Source: a bacterium (GTDB lineage: Bacteria > Electryoneota > RPQS01). From it: a stretch of DNA of 6,472 bases. The position numbers and the translations under genes are program-made. Position 1 is the first letter of the stretch, and the number at the start of each line of letters is the position of its first letter. The DNA lies in assembly GCA_028711875.1 (NCBI GenBank), contig JAQTRJ010000125.1, forward strand, positions 1 through 6,472, given 5' to 3'. The notes below the pieces were generated by a model, which did no database searches, was not told the DNA's origin, and worked only from the letters and a program-made list of their open reading frames with translations. Below, piece after piece: positions 1 to 6,472 of this stretch.

Positions 1-223
1 TATCCCGCCGCGCCAAATACGTAAGTAAACGGCGGCGCTGCCCGACGAGGAGCAACAAACCGCGGCGCGAGTGCGCGTCCTTTTTGTGTTGCTTGAGATG
101 GTCCGTCAAGTGGCTGATGCGCTGCGTGAGAAGCGCCACCTGCACTTCGGGGCTGCCGGTATCCTTGTCGGCGCGCGCGAATTTCTTCATGACCGTCTGA
201 CGGTCTTCGTGAGTGATGCTCAT
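1..223 (-). CDS. rpsO: 30S ribosomal protein S15 (3' end beyond the window)
   Basis: S15 is a primary 16S rRNA-binding protein of the 30S platform; it contacts the central domain and helps form an intersubunit bridge. The 74 codons visible read as S15 throughout: [20 protein letters not shown], then [16 protein letters not shown] (about residues 21-36), [12 protein letters not shown] (about 46-57), then a QRRRLLTYL segment. The family is about 89 residues, so roughly 15 C-terminal residues lie off the left edge. The ATG start is supported by an in-frame TAG six codons upstream, and by 20 residues preceding DTGS, the same number as in E. coli S15. It is the last visible gene, 56 nt after ribF. 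In many bacteria pnp follows rpsO, but this cannot be seen here. In some bacteria S15 represses its own mRNA; I cannot recognise such a structure here. Confidence 0.97.
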   Translation of the reverse strand, partial: MSITHEDRQTVMKKFARADKDTGSPEVQVALLTQRISHLTDHLKQHKKDAHSRRGLLLLVGQRRRLLTYLARRD

Positions 224-229
224 CTTCCT
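224..229 (-). promoter_or_regulatory. Shine-Dalgarno of rpsO
   Basis: AGGAAG lies directly against the rpsO ATG, so AGGA is only 2 nt from the start, closer than usual. A GAGG, part of the palindrome GAGGCCTC at 232-239, lies about 12 nt upstream of the ATG and is an alternative pairing site. The ATG itself is fixed by the S15 alignment, so the unusual spacing does not put the start in doubt. Confidence 0.5.
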
Positions 230-279
230 GTGAGGCCTCTATGTGAATTTTTTGTGAGCGCGAGATGAGAAATTGATTC
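224..279 (-). other. ribF-rpsO spacer, the longest non-coding gap in the window
   Basis: The 56 nt between the ribF TGA and the rpsO ATG are richer in A and T than the flanking genes. They include a run of six A on the transcribed sense strand and an 8-bp perfect palindrome, GAGGCCTC, just before rpsO. I see no GC-rich hairpin followed by a U tract, so no intrinsic terminator. No convincing -35/-10 pair is visible either. It is the only place in the window with room for a separate signal, such as an rpsO leader structure or a processing site. Confidence 0.5.
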
Positions 280-1236
280 TCAGGGAACGTGCTTCAGGAG
301 ACCGCGCGCCGCCAGAAGCTCCGCCGCGGCGCGAACGTCCGCGGCGATTTGCGCGCTGAGCTCCGCTTCGCCCGAAAACTTCTTTTCACTGCGAATCCGT
401 TCGACGAATTGCAGTTCCATTTTCTCGTCGTAGATATCGCGGTCGAAGTCTAACAGGTGCGCTTCGACCGAGTGTTTGCCTTCGGTGAACGTCGGATTAA
501 ATCCCAGCGCGATGGCCGCGGGATGCACCTCGCCTTGCACGCGGGCCAGTCCCGCGTAGATGCCGTCGCGCGGACAGATTTTTCCCGGCGCGATCAGACC
601 GAGATTGGCGGTCGGGTAGTGCAGACGCTTGCCGCGTCCGAAACCGCGAACGATAACTCCCGTCACGGAATGGAAGCGTCCGAGCGCCTCCGCCGCCTGC
701 GCCACGTGTCCGTCGCTGATGAGATCGCGGACGTGCGAGGAAGACACGATGTGGTCGTTCACGCGAGCCGGATTCACCACGTCCACCGTGAACGCGAGAG
801 TGCGCGACATGGCGATCAGCGTTTCACGGTCGCCCGTGCGATGGCGTCCGAACGCGTGATTGAAGCCGATCACGATGCGGCGCATGCCGATGCGCCCCTT
901 GAGCACGATCTGGACGAAATCCGCCGCCGACATCTGAGCCAGTCCGTGATCGAAGTGAAAGATCAGCAGATGCTGAATTCCGCTGGCGGCGATCAGGCGC
1001 TGCTTCTCCTCCATGGTCGTGATCAATCCGACGGGAGCGGATCCTTCGCGGAGCACTTCGCGCGGATGAGGCTCGAACGTCACCAACGCGCTGCGCAGAG
1101 ACTGCGCGGCCGCCGATTCGACGACGTGATCGAGGATCGCGCGATGTCCGAGGTGTACGCCGTCAAAAAAGCCGACGGTGACAGCCGAATCCCGAACGTC
1201 CGTGAAGTTAGACCATGAACCGCGGAAGATATCCAT
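280..1236 (-). CDS. ribF: Bifunctional riboflavin kinase / FAD synthetase
   Basis: This cytoplasmic enzyme phosphorylates riboflavin to FMN and then adenylylates FMN to FAD. The 318-residue length matches the family (about 300-320). The N-terminal nucleotidyltransferase half shows GFFDGVHLGH (residues 22-31, the HxGH-type ATP motif), FEPHP (54-58), GFNHAFGRHRTGD (124-136) and SSSHVRDLI (165-173). The C-terminal riboflavin kinase half shows a Gly/Arg-rich loop followed by PTANL (208-212), FNPTF (246-250) and VEAHLLDF (257-264), where E258 fits the catalytic glutamate. Both activities therefore look intact. The ATG lies 3 nt after the truB stop and has only a weak Shine-Dalgarno, so coupled translation is likely. 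The start leaves about 21 residues before GFFDGVH, normal for RibF. No FMN riboswitch precedes it, as expected for an internal operon gene. Confidence 0.96.
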   Translation of the reverse strand: MDIFRGSWSNFTDVRDSAVTVGFFDGVHLGHRAILDHVVESAAAQSLRSALVTFEPHPREVLREGSAPVGLITTMEEKQRLIAASGIQHLLIFHFDHGLAQMSAADFVQIVLKGRIGMRRIVIGFNHAFGRHRTGDRETLIAMSRTLAFTVDVVNPARVNDHIVSSSHVRDLISDGHVAQAAEALGRFHSVTGVIVRGFGRGKRLHYPTANLGLIAPGKICPRDGIYAGLARVQGEVHPAAIALGFNPTFTEGKHSVEAHLLDFDRDIYDEKMELQFVERIRSEKKFSGEAELSAQIAADVRAAAELLAARGLLKHVP

Positions 1237-1239
1237 ATC

Positions 1240-1911
1240 TCAATGAGACGCGAATTCGCTGCTTCGTTTCAGGATTGCGTCAAGAGTCAGGGCATGCTCT
1301 ATTCGGAAGCGGCCAACGGCCGTGCGCTCGAGCGCGGCCAGCGCTCCTCCCCATCCCAAGTTCGCTCCCAAGTCGCGGGCGATGGAACGAACGTACGTGC
1401 CGCGCGAGCAGCGGAGCAGCACTTCGATTTCGGGGCGAGTCTCGTCGAGCATATCAAAGCGGTCAATTCGCACCGTGCGCGGGGTCAATTCGATCCGCTC
1501 GCCGCGCCGCGCCGCTTGGTAGGCCCGCCGGCCGCCCACCTTGACCGCCGACACCGCCGGGGGAACCTGCGAAATCTCGCCCGTGAAGCCACGCATGGCT
1601 GAGAGTATGCGCTCGCCACTCCAGTCGGAGATTTCGCTTTCCGACGTGACTTTTCCTTCGAGATCGTCGGTAGTCGTGGTGATTCCGAAACGAATCCGGG
1701 CGTGATACTCTTTGGGGAGCGCCATGAACTCATCAGCCCGCTCCGTCGCGCCGCCGCACAAAACAATCAGCACGCCCGTGGCCGGGGGATCGAGCGTGCC
1801 CGCGTGTCCGACGCGCTTCCAATCCAGGGCGCGCCGCAGTTTCGCCACCACGTCGAAAGACGTCCAGCCGGCGGGCTTGTTGACGGAGAGAATCAGACTT
1901 CTGCTGCTCAC
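1240..1911 (-). CDS. truB: tRNA pseudouridine(55) synthase, short form without PUA domain
   Basis: TruB converts uridine 55 in the T-arm of tRNAs to pseudouridine. Visible motifs: KPAGWTSFDVV (residues 12-22); GHAGTLDPPATGVL (35-48) with D41 as the catalytic aspartate and H36 the conserved histidine; KEY (67-69) with the base-stacking tyrosine Y69; TTDDLEG (80-86); QVPPAVSAVKVGGRRAY (115-131) followed by AARRGE; and CSRGTYVRSIARDLG (168-182) with conserved R175. The protein is 223 residues and ends about 40 residues after that last motif, so the C-terminal PUA-type domain of the roughly 300-residue enterobacterial enzyme is absent. Short TruB forms are known in other phyla. The start is GTG, overlapping the nrnA stop as GTGA. 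GGAGG lies only 1 nt upstream, so coupling to nrnA translation probably matters more than direct ribosome binding. Confidence 0.96.
   Translation of the reverse strand: MSSRSLILSVNKPAGWTSFDVVAKLRRALDWKRVGHAGTLDPPATGVLIVLCGGATERADEFMALPKEYHARIRFGITTTTDDLEGKVTSESEISDWSGERILSAMRGFTGEISQVPPAVSAVKVGGRRAYQAARRGERIELTPRTVRIDRFDMLDETRPEIEVLLRCSRGTYVRSIARDLGANLGWGGALAALERTAVGRFRIEHALTLDAILKRSSEFASH
1908..1911 (-). promoter_or_regulatory. GTGA stop/start overlap joining nrnA and truB
   Basis: The TGA stop of the DHH gene (1908-1910) overlaps the GTG start of truB (1909-1911). Such 4-nt overlaps commonly mark translational coupling by re-initiation. This is seen directly in the sequence; the coupling itself is inferred. 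Confidence 0.8.
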
Positions 1912-2876
1912 GCCTCCGTTCGCGTTGCCGCCACGAGTTCGAGCAGAAGCCGATCACGCACCGATTCGAGAGTTCCGATCATTCGGAATCCCGCCGCCTT
2001 AGCGTGACCGCCGCCGCCGAAACTCTCGGCAATCCGGGCCACGTTGATCGTATCGCGGGAGCGCAGCGAGACACGAATCCTGTCGGTGCCGGTTTCGCTG
2101 AGCAATGCCGCCACGCGGACTCCGCGCAACGAGGCGGCAAGATCCACCAGGGAATCCGGGTCTTCGACGAGTTGGTTGATCCGGACGAACATGATGCTGA
2201 TTTTTCCGTCGCCGTACAGTTCGAGCGTGGAGTAGATTTCCCCCAGCGAACGGACATCCGCGGGCAGCACGTCGTAGTAGAGACCGTCGGTGATCTCCAT
2301 GACGCGCGCCCCCGCGGCGATCAGTTCGGATGCCACGGCAAGGCTCTGGGCGGTTGTGTTCGAATAGCGGAACCGACCGGTATCGGACAACAGCCCGGCG
2401 AACAGATTGTCGGCCAGCGCGGGAGTCATCGGCACGTTCAGAGCGCGGCACAATTCAAAGAGCAATTCCGTCGTTGAGGCGAACTCCACTCCAACCCAGT
2501 TGATCCGACCAAAGCGATCGTTGGAGAGATGGTGATCGGCGTTCACGATCAGCGCATCGCCGGCGATCAGATGGCGCACGTCGCCGAGGCGATCGAGCGA
2601 TCCTGAATCCGCAATGAACGCGAACGAAACAGGTTCGGCCGCCAGCCGCGAGGCATATTTTTCGACGCGCTCCGCGCCGGGAAGAATCCGGCAGCGACAG
2701 GGAACGTCGTCCGCGAGCACAATCCGCGCTGATCCACCCAGCCCGTGAACAATTTCGGAGGCGGCGAGTACCGAACCGACGGCGTCCGCATCCGGGTGAA
2801 TGTGGGTCGAGATCAGCACGCGCGCTTCGCGCAGGGCCTCGCGAAGCGTACGCAGTTCCGAATCAGGAAACGTCAC
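1908..2876 (-). CDS. nrnA: DHH/DHHA1 phosphoesterase, NrnA-type oligoribonuclease / pAp phosphatase
   Basis: Members of this family are Mn-dependent phosphoesterases that degrade very short oligoribonucleotides and, in many species, dephosphorylate 3'-phosphoadenosine 5'-phosphate. The 322-residue length is typical. DHH domain motifs in order: HIHPDADAVGS (residues 25-35, motif I), DSGSLDRLG (90-98, motif II), NADHHLSNDRFG (112-123, DHH motif III at 114-116) and SDTGRFRY (164-171, motif IV). The C-terminal DHHA1 domain carries GGGGHAKAAGF starting at residue 287. All metal and substrate signatures are present. The GTG start overlaps the end of rbfA by 14 nt, with GGGGG 6 nt upstream as a possible Shine-Dalgarno. 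It leaves about 24 residues before motif I, as expected. Its place between rbfA and truB fits RNA turnover. Whether it prefers nanoRNA, pAp or c-di-nucleotide products cannot be read from the sequence. Confidence 0.93.
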   Translation of the reverse strand: MTFPDSELRTLREALREARVLISTHIHPDADAVGSVLAASEIVHGLGGSARIVLADDVPCRCRILPGAERVEKYASRLAAEPVSFAFIADSGSLDRLGDVRHLIAGDALIVNADHHLSNDRFGRINWVGVEFASTTELLFELCRALNVPMTPALADNLFAGLLSDTGRFRYSNTTAQSLAVASELIAAGARVMEITDGLYYDVLPADVRSLGEIYSTLELYGDGKISIMFVRINQLVEDPDSLVDLAASLRGVRVAALLSETGTDRIRVSLRSRDTINVARIAESFGGGGHAKAAGFRMIGTLESVRDRLLLELVAATRTEA

Positions 2877-3258
2877 CGGCAGCCCCCGGACTCTCCCGGT
2901 GAATCTGTTTCAACAGCTCCTCGATGCGCGCAGCGCGCAGGGGAGTCGCATCGTAAATGAAGCGGAATTCCGGATGCTGCCGCATGGGCAGGCGCTGCGC
3001 GATCTCGTGTCTGACCGCGCCTTTCTGCGAATTCAGGACGCGGGTGATTTCGATAATCCGCCGCTCATCGCATTCGCCGAGCACGGTGAAAAACACTTTG
3101 GCATAGCTGAGATCGTCGGATACTTCCACGTCGGACACGCTGACGAGCGCATCGCCGGGCAAGGCGTCCAGCGCGCGCAGAATCTCCGGTAAATCCCTCA
3201 GAATCTCGGCGGCGATTCGCAAAGGACGCCGCCGCTGGTTGGAATCGTGAATCCGCAT
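2863..3258 (-). CDS. rbfA: 30S ribosome-binding factor A
   Basis: RbfA is a single KH-like domain protein that binds the immature 30S subunit and assists 16S rRNA 5'-end maturation; in enterics it also supports growth in the cold. From the chosen ATG the protein has 131 residues, normal for the family. Evidence: a basic N-terminus (NQRRRPLRIAAEILRDLPEI), the family signature VSVSDVEVSDDLSYAKVFF (about residues 39-57), then the C-terminal block AVRHEIAQRLPMRQHPEFRF with a following YDATPLRAARIEELL helix. The frame is open a further 60 nt upstream to another ATG at 3318, but that start would overlap ylxP and adds residues unlike RbfA. The ATG at 3258 lies 1 nt after the ylxP TAA, so I prefer it. 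The Shine-Dalgarno is weak (GAG just upstream). The 3' end overlaps nrnA by 14 nt. Confidence 0.95.
   Translation of the reverse strand: MRIHDSNQRRRPLRIAAEILRDLPEILRALDALPGDALVSVSDVEVSDDLSYAKVFFTVLGECDERRIIEITRVLNSQKGAVRHEIAQRLPMRQHPEFRFIYDATPLRAARIEELLKQIHRESPGAAGDVS
2883..2887 (-). promoter_or_regulatory. Candidate Shine-Dalgarno for the DHH gene, inside rbfA
   Basis: GGGGG, 6 nt before the GTG at 2876, is the best-placed purine run for ribosome binding. It lies within the last codons of rbfA. A second run, GGGAGAG at 2891-2897, is too far from the GTG to serve well. Confidence 0.4.
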
Positions 3259-3259
3259 C

Positions 3260-3550
3260 TTACTCGTAGAACCGGAGTTCGGGAGACGACAGAAGGACCC
3301 GCGGATCGTTTTCAACAAAGCTTGCCACGTTCCGCAGCGTGTCTTCGACCGAGGCGGGATGGTCGCCCGCGCACGAGAACAGCAATCCGCCCCGCTGCCA
3401 TTTTTCTCCGAAATCGGCCTCCGCCACGGACACGTTGAAGCGCTGACGGATCCGTTCTTTCAGCGAATTTAAAATGCGGCGGCGATCCTTCAGCGAATGA
3501 CAATTCTCCAGATGCAGCTCGATCGCGAGCAGACCGAGACAGGATTTCAC
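3260..3550 (-). CDS. ylxP: DUF503 / YlxP-like small protein
   Basis: This 96-residue protein belongs to the DUF503 family, named ylxP in Bacillus, which sits between infB and rbfA in many bacteria. No biochemical function is firmly assigned; from its neighbours a role near ribosome assembly or the 30S subunit is often suspected. Family features visible: an N-terminal strand with an alternating hydrophobic pattern, HSLKDRRRILNSLKERI (residues 18-34), RFNVSVAEAD (37-46) and WQR (51-53), then a C-terminal helix and strand ending in PELRFYE. No signal peptide or membrane segment is seen, so it should be cytoplasmic. The start is GTG in a GTGA overlap with the infB stop, with no good Shine-Dalgarno, so translation probably depends on infB. 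Two cysteines (C4, C17) lie near the N-terminus and one (C60) lies centrally; I attach no function to them. Confidence 0.9.
   Translation of the reverse strand: MKSCLGLLAIELHLENCHSLKDRRRILNSLKERIRQRFNVSVAEADFGEKWQRGGLLFSCAGDHPASVEDTLRNVASFVENDPRVLLSSPELRFYE
3547..3550 (-). promoter_or_regulatory. GTGA stop/start overlap joining infB and ylxP
   Basis: The infB TGA (3547-3549) overlaps the ylxP GTG (3548-3550). The preceding sense sequence is C/G-rich without a clear anti-Shine-Dalgarno match, which favours re-initiation by ribosomes finishing infB. The overlap is seen directly; the mechanism is inferred. Confidence 0.8.
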
Positions 3551-6234
3551 GACGCCGCCGGCGCGAGTTTGCGCTTGACCTCCACCACTTCGAAGACTTC
3601 AAGCGTATCGCCGACCTGCGCGTCAATCGAGCCTTCCAGACCGATGCCGCAGTCGAAACCGGCGCGTACTTCGCGCGCGTCATCCTTGAAGCGCTTGAGC
3701 GACGCGATCTTGCCCTTCCAGATTTCCCGTCCGTCGCGCAGCACGCGAATCATGTTCGTGCGCGTGATCTTTCCGGAAACGACGAAGCTGCCGAGGACCA
3801 CGCCGACCTTGGGAATTCGAAACAGCTCGCGAACCTCGACCAGACCGACCACATCTTCGCGGGAGTCGGGCGCCAGCAAGCCTTCCAGTGCGTTGCGAAC
3901 GTCATCTTCCATTTCGTAAATCACGCGATAGACGCGGATGTCCACGTGCTCGCGAGTGGCCAGATCACGGGCTTTGATATTGGGATGCACGTGGAAGCCG
4001 AGAATGATCGCGCCGGTGGCCGAGGCCAGCAGCACGTCGCTCTCGGAAATCGCGCCGACTCCCTTGTGCACGACCTGAACTCCGACTTCGTGCGTGGACA
4101 GCCGCTGCAGGGTGTCGCAGATCGCCTCCACCGAACCGTCGGCGTCGCCCTTGATCACGAGCGGGAGTTCGCGAATTCCGCCCTCGCGAATGCGGGCCGA
4201 GATTTGATCGAGGCTCATCGTGCGAATCTGCCGGAACGTTTGCTCGCGCTGGAGCAACTGACGACGCATGGCGATTTCGCGCACTTCGCGCTCGCTTTCG
4301 AAAACCACGAACGCGTCGCCGGCCTGCGGCGCGCCGGAAAAACCGACCACCTGCACCGGATCGCCGGGCAGCGCGTCAGCCATCGGCTCGCTGAACTCGT
4401 TCAGCAGGGCGCGGACTTTGCCGCTCTGCTGACCAGCGACGAAGTTTTCTCCGACATGCAGCGTACCGCTGATCATGAGCACCGTGGCGAGAATGCCGCG
4501 CCCCTTGTCCAGCCGGCTTTCGATGATCGTGCCGCGCGCGCGGGTGGCCGGATTCGCCTTCAGATCAAGCACGTCGGCGGCAAACAACACCTCTTCGAGC
4601 AGCCCGTCAATATTGTTGCCGAATTTAGCGGAGATTTCCGCCGACTGGATTTTTCCGCCCCACTGCTCGACGAGCAGATTCTGTTCGGCGAGTTCCTTGC
4701 GAATCCGTTCGCCATCGGCGCCGGGCTTGTCAATTTTATTGATGGCAACGACGATCGGGACGCCGGCGGACTGCGCATGGTTGATGGCTTCGATGGTTTG
4801 CGGACGCACGTGATCATCGGCGGCCACGACCAGAATGACGATGTCCGTGGCCTGCGCGCCGCGCGCGCGCATGGCCGTGAATGCCTCGTGGCCCGGCGTA
4901 TCAAGAAACGTGATTTTGCGTCCCTTGTAAAGCACGGAATAGGCGCCGATATGCTGCGTGATGCCGCCGCTCTCGCCGGAGATCACGGACGTTTTGCGGA
5001 GGTAGTCGAGCAGCGACGTCTTCCCATGATCCACGTGCCCCATCACAGTCACCACCGGCGGACGGGGAACCAACTGTTCGGGAAGAGACTCTTCCACGAG
5101 CTTTTCGGGTTCCTCTTCTTCGGCGGAAACGAATTCGACCACGAATCCAAACTCATCGGCAACGAGTTCGATCAGATCCTTGTCAAGCCGTTGATTGATC
5201 GAGACCAGCTTGCCCATGCTGAGGAACTTGGCGATCACCTCGTTAACCTCGACGTTCATGAGGTTCGCGAGTTCCTGATTGGTGACAAATTCGGTCAGCC
5301 GCAGCGTATTGCTGTCTTCCGGCGAGACGTCGCTGTCGCGTTCGCGTCGTTTGCGGCGCTTGCCGACCGACTCCATCGAAGCCAGCGTCTGACGAATCGT
5401 AGCCTCGACTTCGCGCTGATCCACCTTCTTCCGACGCTGGCGCCGGCGGGCGGGGGGCGCGGACGGGTGCGCGGCCTGAGTGGTTACCTTGCGATATTTT
5501 TCAGCCTTCTGCGCCGCCAGCAAACGCTTCTGCTTTTCGAGCGCCTCGAGATCCTCTTTGGTGACGCGAGGCTTGCGGGCGACTTCCTTCGGTTTTGCGG
5601 ACTTATCATCCTTCTTCGCAGGGGCCGCATGGCCGGAGACCGGCTCCGCGGGGCGGGGTTTTGCCCCGTCCGCGGCGCTTGGCTTGGGTTTCTTTTTCGG
5701 CGGCGCAGGAGGAGCCGCGGGCGCGGCCTTGCGCTCGGCCTTGCGTTTTTCGGCTTCCGCTTTTTCAGCCGCTTCGGCCGCGACGCGCTCGGCTTCAAGG
5801 CGGGCGCGTTCCGCTTCGTCAGCCTTGTGCTTCTCTTCGGCAAGGCGAACTTCCTCGACCTGCTCCGCTTCCTTTTCAACCTTGCGAACCCGTTCGTCCT
5901 TCTGTTCCTGCACCTGCCGGATGAGCGTTTCGGCGGCTTCGCTGGCCTTGTGAGTGATCTCGTCGAGGATCTTCAGCGATTGTTCGGCGCGCGCGCGATC
6001 CGCTTCCTGCCGACGAGTGTCGTCGAGGACGCGCGTCTCTTCGTCGAGCTGATGCTGCCAGCGCGAGGGGTCGAACTTGCGAATGACCTCCTCGTACATC
6101 TCCGGCGAGAGCGGCGACATTTGCTTTTTCGGCACGTCGAACCCGCGATCTTCGAGAAACTCGACGATCGCCGGAGTGGCCACGTTCAGTTCTTTGGCAA
6201 CCTGATAGATTTTTTTGGACTTTTCAGCCGGCAC
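3547..6234 (-). CDS. infB: Translation initiation factor IF-2
   Basis: IF2 is the GTPase that places initiator fMet-tRNA on the 30S subunit and promotes 50S joining. From the GTG at 6234 the protein has 895 residues. Residues 5-55 are an IF2 N-terminal subdomain ([21 protein letters not shown]...). About 60-310 is a charged Lys/Glu/Ala/Arg linker with coiled-coil character, then Pro/Lys-rich, then two basic patches. About 311-369 is the second IF2_N domain ([14 protein letters not shown] ... SINQRLD ... ADEFG). The G domain has GHVDHGKT (399-406), DTPGH (445-449), NKID (499-502) and SAK (535-537). The C-terminal part has the beta-barrel domain II, the [16 protein letters not shown] domain III, and the fMet-tRNA-binding C2 region with [12 protein letters not shown] and CGIGLEG. 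The open frame continues upstream into nusA, but the GTG has an ideal Shine-Dalgarno and matches the usual IF2 N-terminus. It follows the nusA stop by 4 nt. Confidence 0.98.
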   Translation of the reverse strand: MPAEKSKKIYQVAKELNVATPAIVEFLEDRGFDVPKKQMSPLSPEMYEEVIRKFDPSRWQHQLDEETRVLDDTRRQEADRARAEQSLKILDEITHKASEAAETLIRQVQEQKDERVRKVEKEAEQVEEVRLAEEKHKADEAERARLEAERVAAEAAEKAEAEKRKAERKAAPAAPPAPPKKKPKPSAADGAKPRPAEPVSGHAAPAKKDDKSAKPKEVARKPRVTKEDLEALEKQKRLLAAQKAEKYRKVTTQAAHPSAPPARRRQRRKKVDQREVEATIRQTLASMESVGKRRKRRERDSDVSPEDSNTLRLTEFVTNQELANLMNVEVNEVIAKFLSMGKLVSINQRLDKDLIELVADEFGFVVEFVSAEEEEPEKLVEESLPEQLVPRPPVVTVMGHVDHGKTSLLDYLRKTSVISGESGGITQHIGAYSVLYKGRKITFLDTPGHEAFTAMRARGAQATDIVILVVAADDHVRPQTIEAINHAQSAGVPIVVAINKIDKPGADGERIRKELAEQNLLVEQWGGKIQSAEISAKFGNNIDGLLEEVLFAADVLDLKANPATRARGTIIESRLDKGRGILATVLMISGTLHVGENFVAGQQSGKVRALLNEFSEPMADALPGDPVQVVGFSGAPQAGDAFVVFESEREVREIAMRRQLLQREQTFRQIRTMSLDQISARIREGGIRELPLVIKGDADGSVEAICDTLQRLSTHEVGVQVVHKGVGAISESDVLLASATGAIILGFHVHPNIKARDLATREHVDIRVYRVIYEMEDDVRNALEGLLAPDSREDVVGLVEVRELFRIPKVGVVLGSFVVSGKITRTNMIRVLRDGREIWKGKIASLKRFKDDAREVRAGFDCGIGLEGSIDAQVGDTLEVFEVVEVKRKLAPAAS

Positions 6235-6238
6235 AAGC

Positions 6239-6472
6239 CTATCCTCGCTCTTCCTCGGATTCGCGATCGGCAGAGTTCGGTTCGCTCCCGCTCGCGGCGG
6301 GAGTATCGGACGGGGACGGGGCCTTCGCCCCCGGATCGGGGACTTCGGTCTCCGCGTAGTAGCTCTCGAGAACTTCAATGACGCGCTTGGCCGCGGCGTC
6401 GTCCATTCCTTCGATGGCCGCGAGCGCTTCGAGGCCGGCGTCGAGCGCGGCGTCGGCGGTTTCGAGTCCCGC
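6239..6472 (-). CDS. nusA: C-terminal end of transcription factor NusA (5' part beyond the window)
   Basis: The frame is open from the right edge to a TAG at 6239-6241, giving 77 C-terminal residues. NusA binds RNA polymerase and modulates pausing, termination and antitermination. The catalogue domains (N-terminal, S1, KH) lie outside the window, so the call rests on two things: position immediately before infB, and a helix-hairpin-helix-like segment, AAIEGMDDAAAKRVIEVLE (about residues 18-36 of the visible part), similar to C-terminal segments found in many NusA proteins. It is followed by a Pro/Ser/Glu-rich tail of about 40 residues ending in EEERG. Such low-complexity acidic tails occur on NusA in several phyla. 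No ylxR or L7Ae-like gene separates it from infB. An unrelated acidic protein cannot be fully excluded from this fragment alone. Confidence 0.75.
   Translation of the reverse strand, partial: AGLETADAALDAGLEALAAIEGMDDAAAKRVIEVLESYYAETEVPDPGAKAPSPSDTPAASGSEPNSADRESEEERG
6242..6246 (-). promoter_or_regulatory. Shine-Dalgarno that fixes the infB start
   Basis: GAGGA ends 7 nt before the GTG at 6234, an optimal spacing and the best ribosome binding site in the window. It overlaps the last codons of nusA. It decides in favour of the GTG over the upstream in-frame ATG at 6378, which would lie deep inside nusA and add 48 Arg/Pro-rich residues unlike IF2. Confidence 0.75.

Noticed and set aside
457..1218. 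Open frame of 253 codons on the plus strand opposite ribF
   Set aside because: It is in the same codon-on-codon register as ribF and is Arg/His/Asp-rich with no motif. It is a shadow of ribF.
1227..1240. Inverted repeat AGATAT-CC-ATATCT over the ribF start codon
   Set aside because: The 2-nt spacer is too short for an RNA hairpin, and six-base arms can arise by chance. A protein-binding site at an internal operon junction would be unusual, and nothing else supports it.
2004..2477. Open frame of 157 codons on the plus strand opposite the DHH gene
   Set aside because: Same register effect opposite nrnA, and no family resemblance.
3259..3318. Longer rbfA start at the ATG at 3318
   Set aside because: It overlaps the ylxP coding end and adds 20 residues unlike RbfA; the ATG at 3258 matches the family start.
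5640..5720. GC-rich self-complementary stretches within infB, for example around the GGGGCGGGGTTTTGCCCCGTCC region
   Set aside because: They lie within the Pro/Ala/Lys linker codons, with no U tract in the sense direction, so they are coding composition rather than a terminator.
6235..6378. Longer infB start at an upstream ATG
   Set aside because: It would add 48 Arg/Pro-rich residues lying inside nusA. The GTG at 6234 has an ideal Shine-Dalgarno and gives the standard IF2 N-terminus.
3946..6381. Open frame of 811 codons on the plus strand opposite infB
   Set aside because: It lies codon-on-codon opposite the infB frame, so its stops would need TTA, CTA or TCA codons in infB. Those are rare in GC-rich genes, which explains the long opening. 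Its protein is an Arg/Leu/Phe/Gly-rich composition with no recognisable domain, while infB is unmistakable.

Overview
This window is one continuous run of eight co-directional genes, all on the minus strand. It is the conserved bacterial nusA-infB translation and RNA-metabolism operon. Read in the direction of transcription (right to left), the order is: the C-terminal end of nusA (cut by the right edge), infB (IF2), a DUF503/YlxP small protein, rbfA, a DHH/DHHA1 phosphoesterase of the NrnA type, truB, ribF, and most of rpsO (S15, cut by the left edge). No RNA gene, mobile element, CRISPR array, long repeat or clear terminator is visible, and no stretch over 300 bases lacks a gene.

The packing is very tight. 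The junctions in order are: nusA/infB 4-nt gap; infB/ylxP 4-nt GTGA overlap; ylxP/rbfA 1-nt gap; rbfA/nrnA 14-nt overlap; nrnA/truB 4-nt GTGA overlap; truB/ribF 3-nt gap; ribF/rpsO 56-nt spacer. Only that last spacer could hold more than a ribosome binding site. Four of the seven visible starts are GTG (infB, ylxP, nrnA, truB). This argues for a single transcript with translational coupling.

The products share one theme. NusA tunes transcription elongation and antitermination. IF2 delivers initiator tRNA. RbfA matures the 30S subunit, and S15 is an early-binding 30S protein. TruB makes pseudouridine 55 in tRNA. The DHH protein probably degrades very short RNAs or pAp. RibF makes FMN and FAD and is a common metabolic passenger in this operon. 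YlxP has no firmly assigned role.

The organism is a bacterium with a GC-rich genome. The order infB-ylxP-rbfA-(nrnA)-truB-ribF-rpsO resembles Firmicutes and several other lineages. A DHH gene between rbfA and truB, no ylxR/ylxQ pair between nusA and infB, and a short TruB without a C-terminal PUA domain fit deltaproteobacterial-type or FCB-group/candidate-phylum bacteria better than Bacillus or enterics. This placement is inference and weak. I found no convincing novel system: the window is housekeeping DNA, and the findings are small deviations from family norms.
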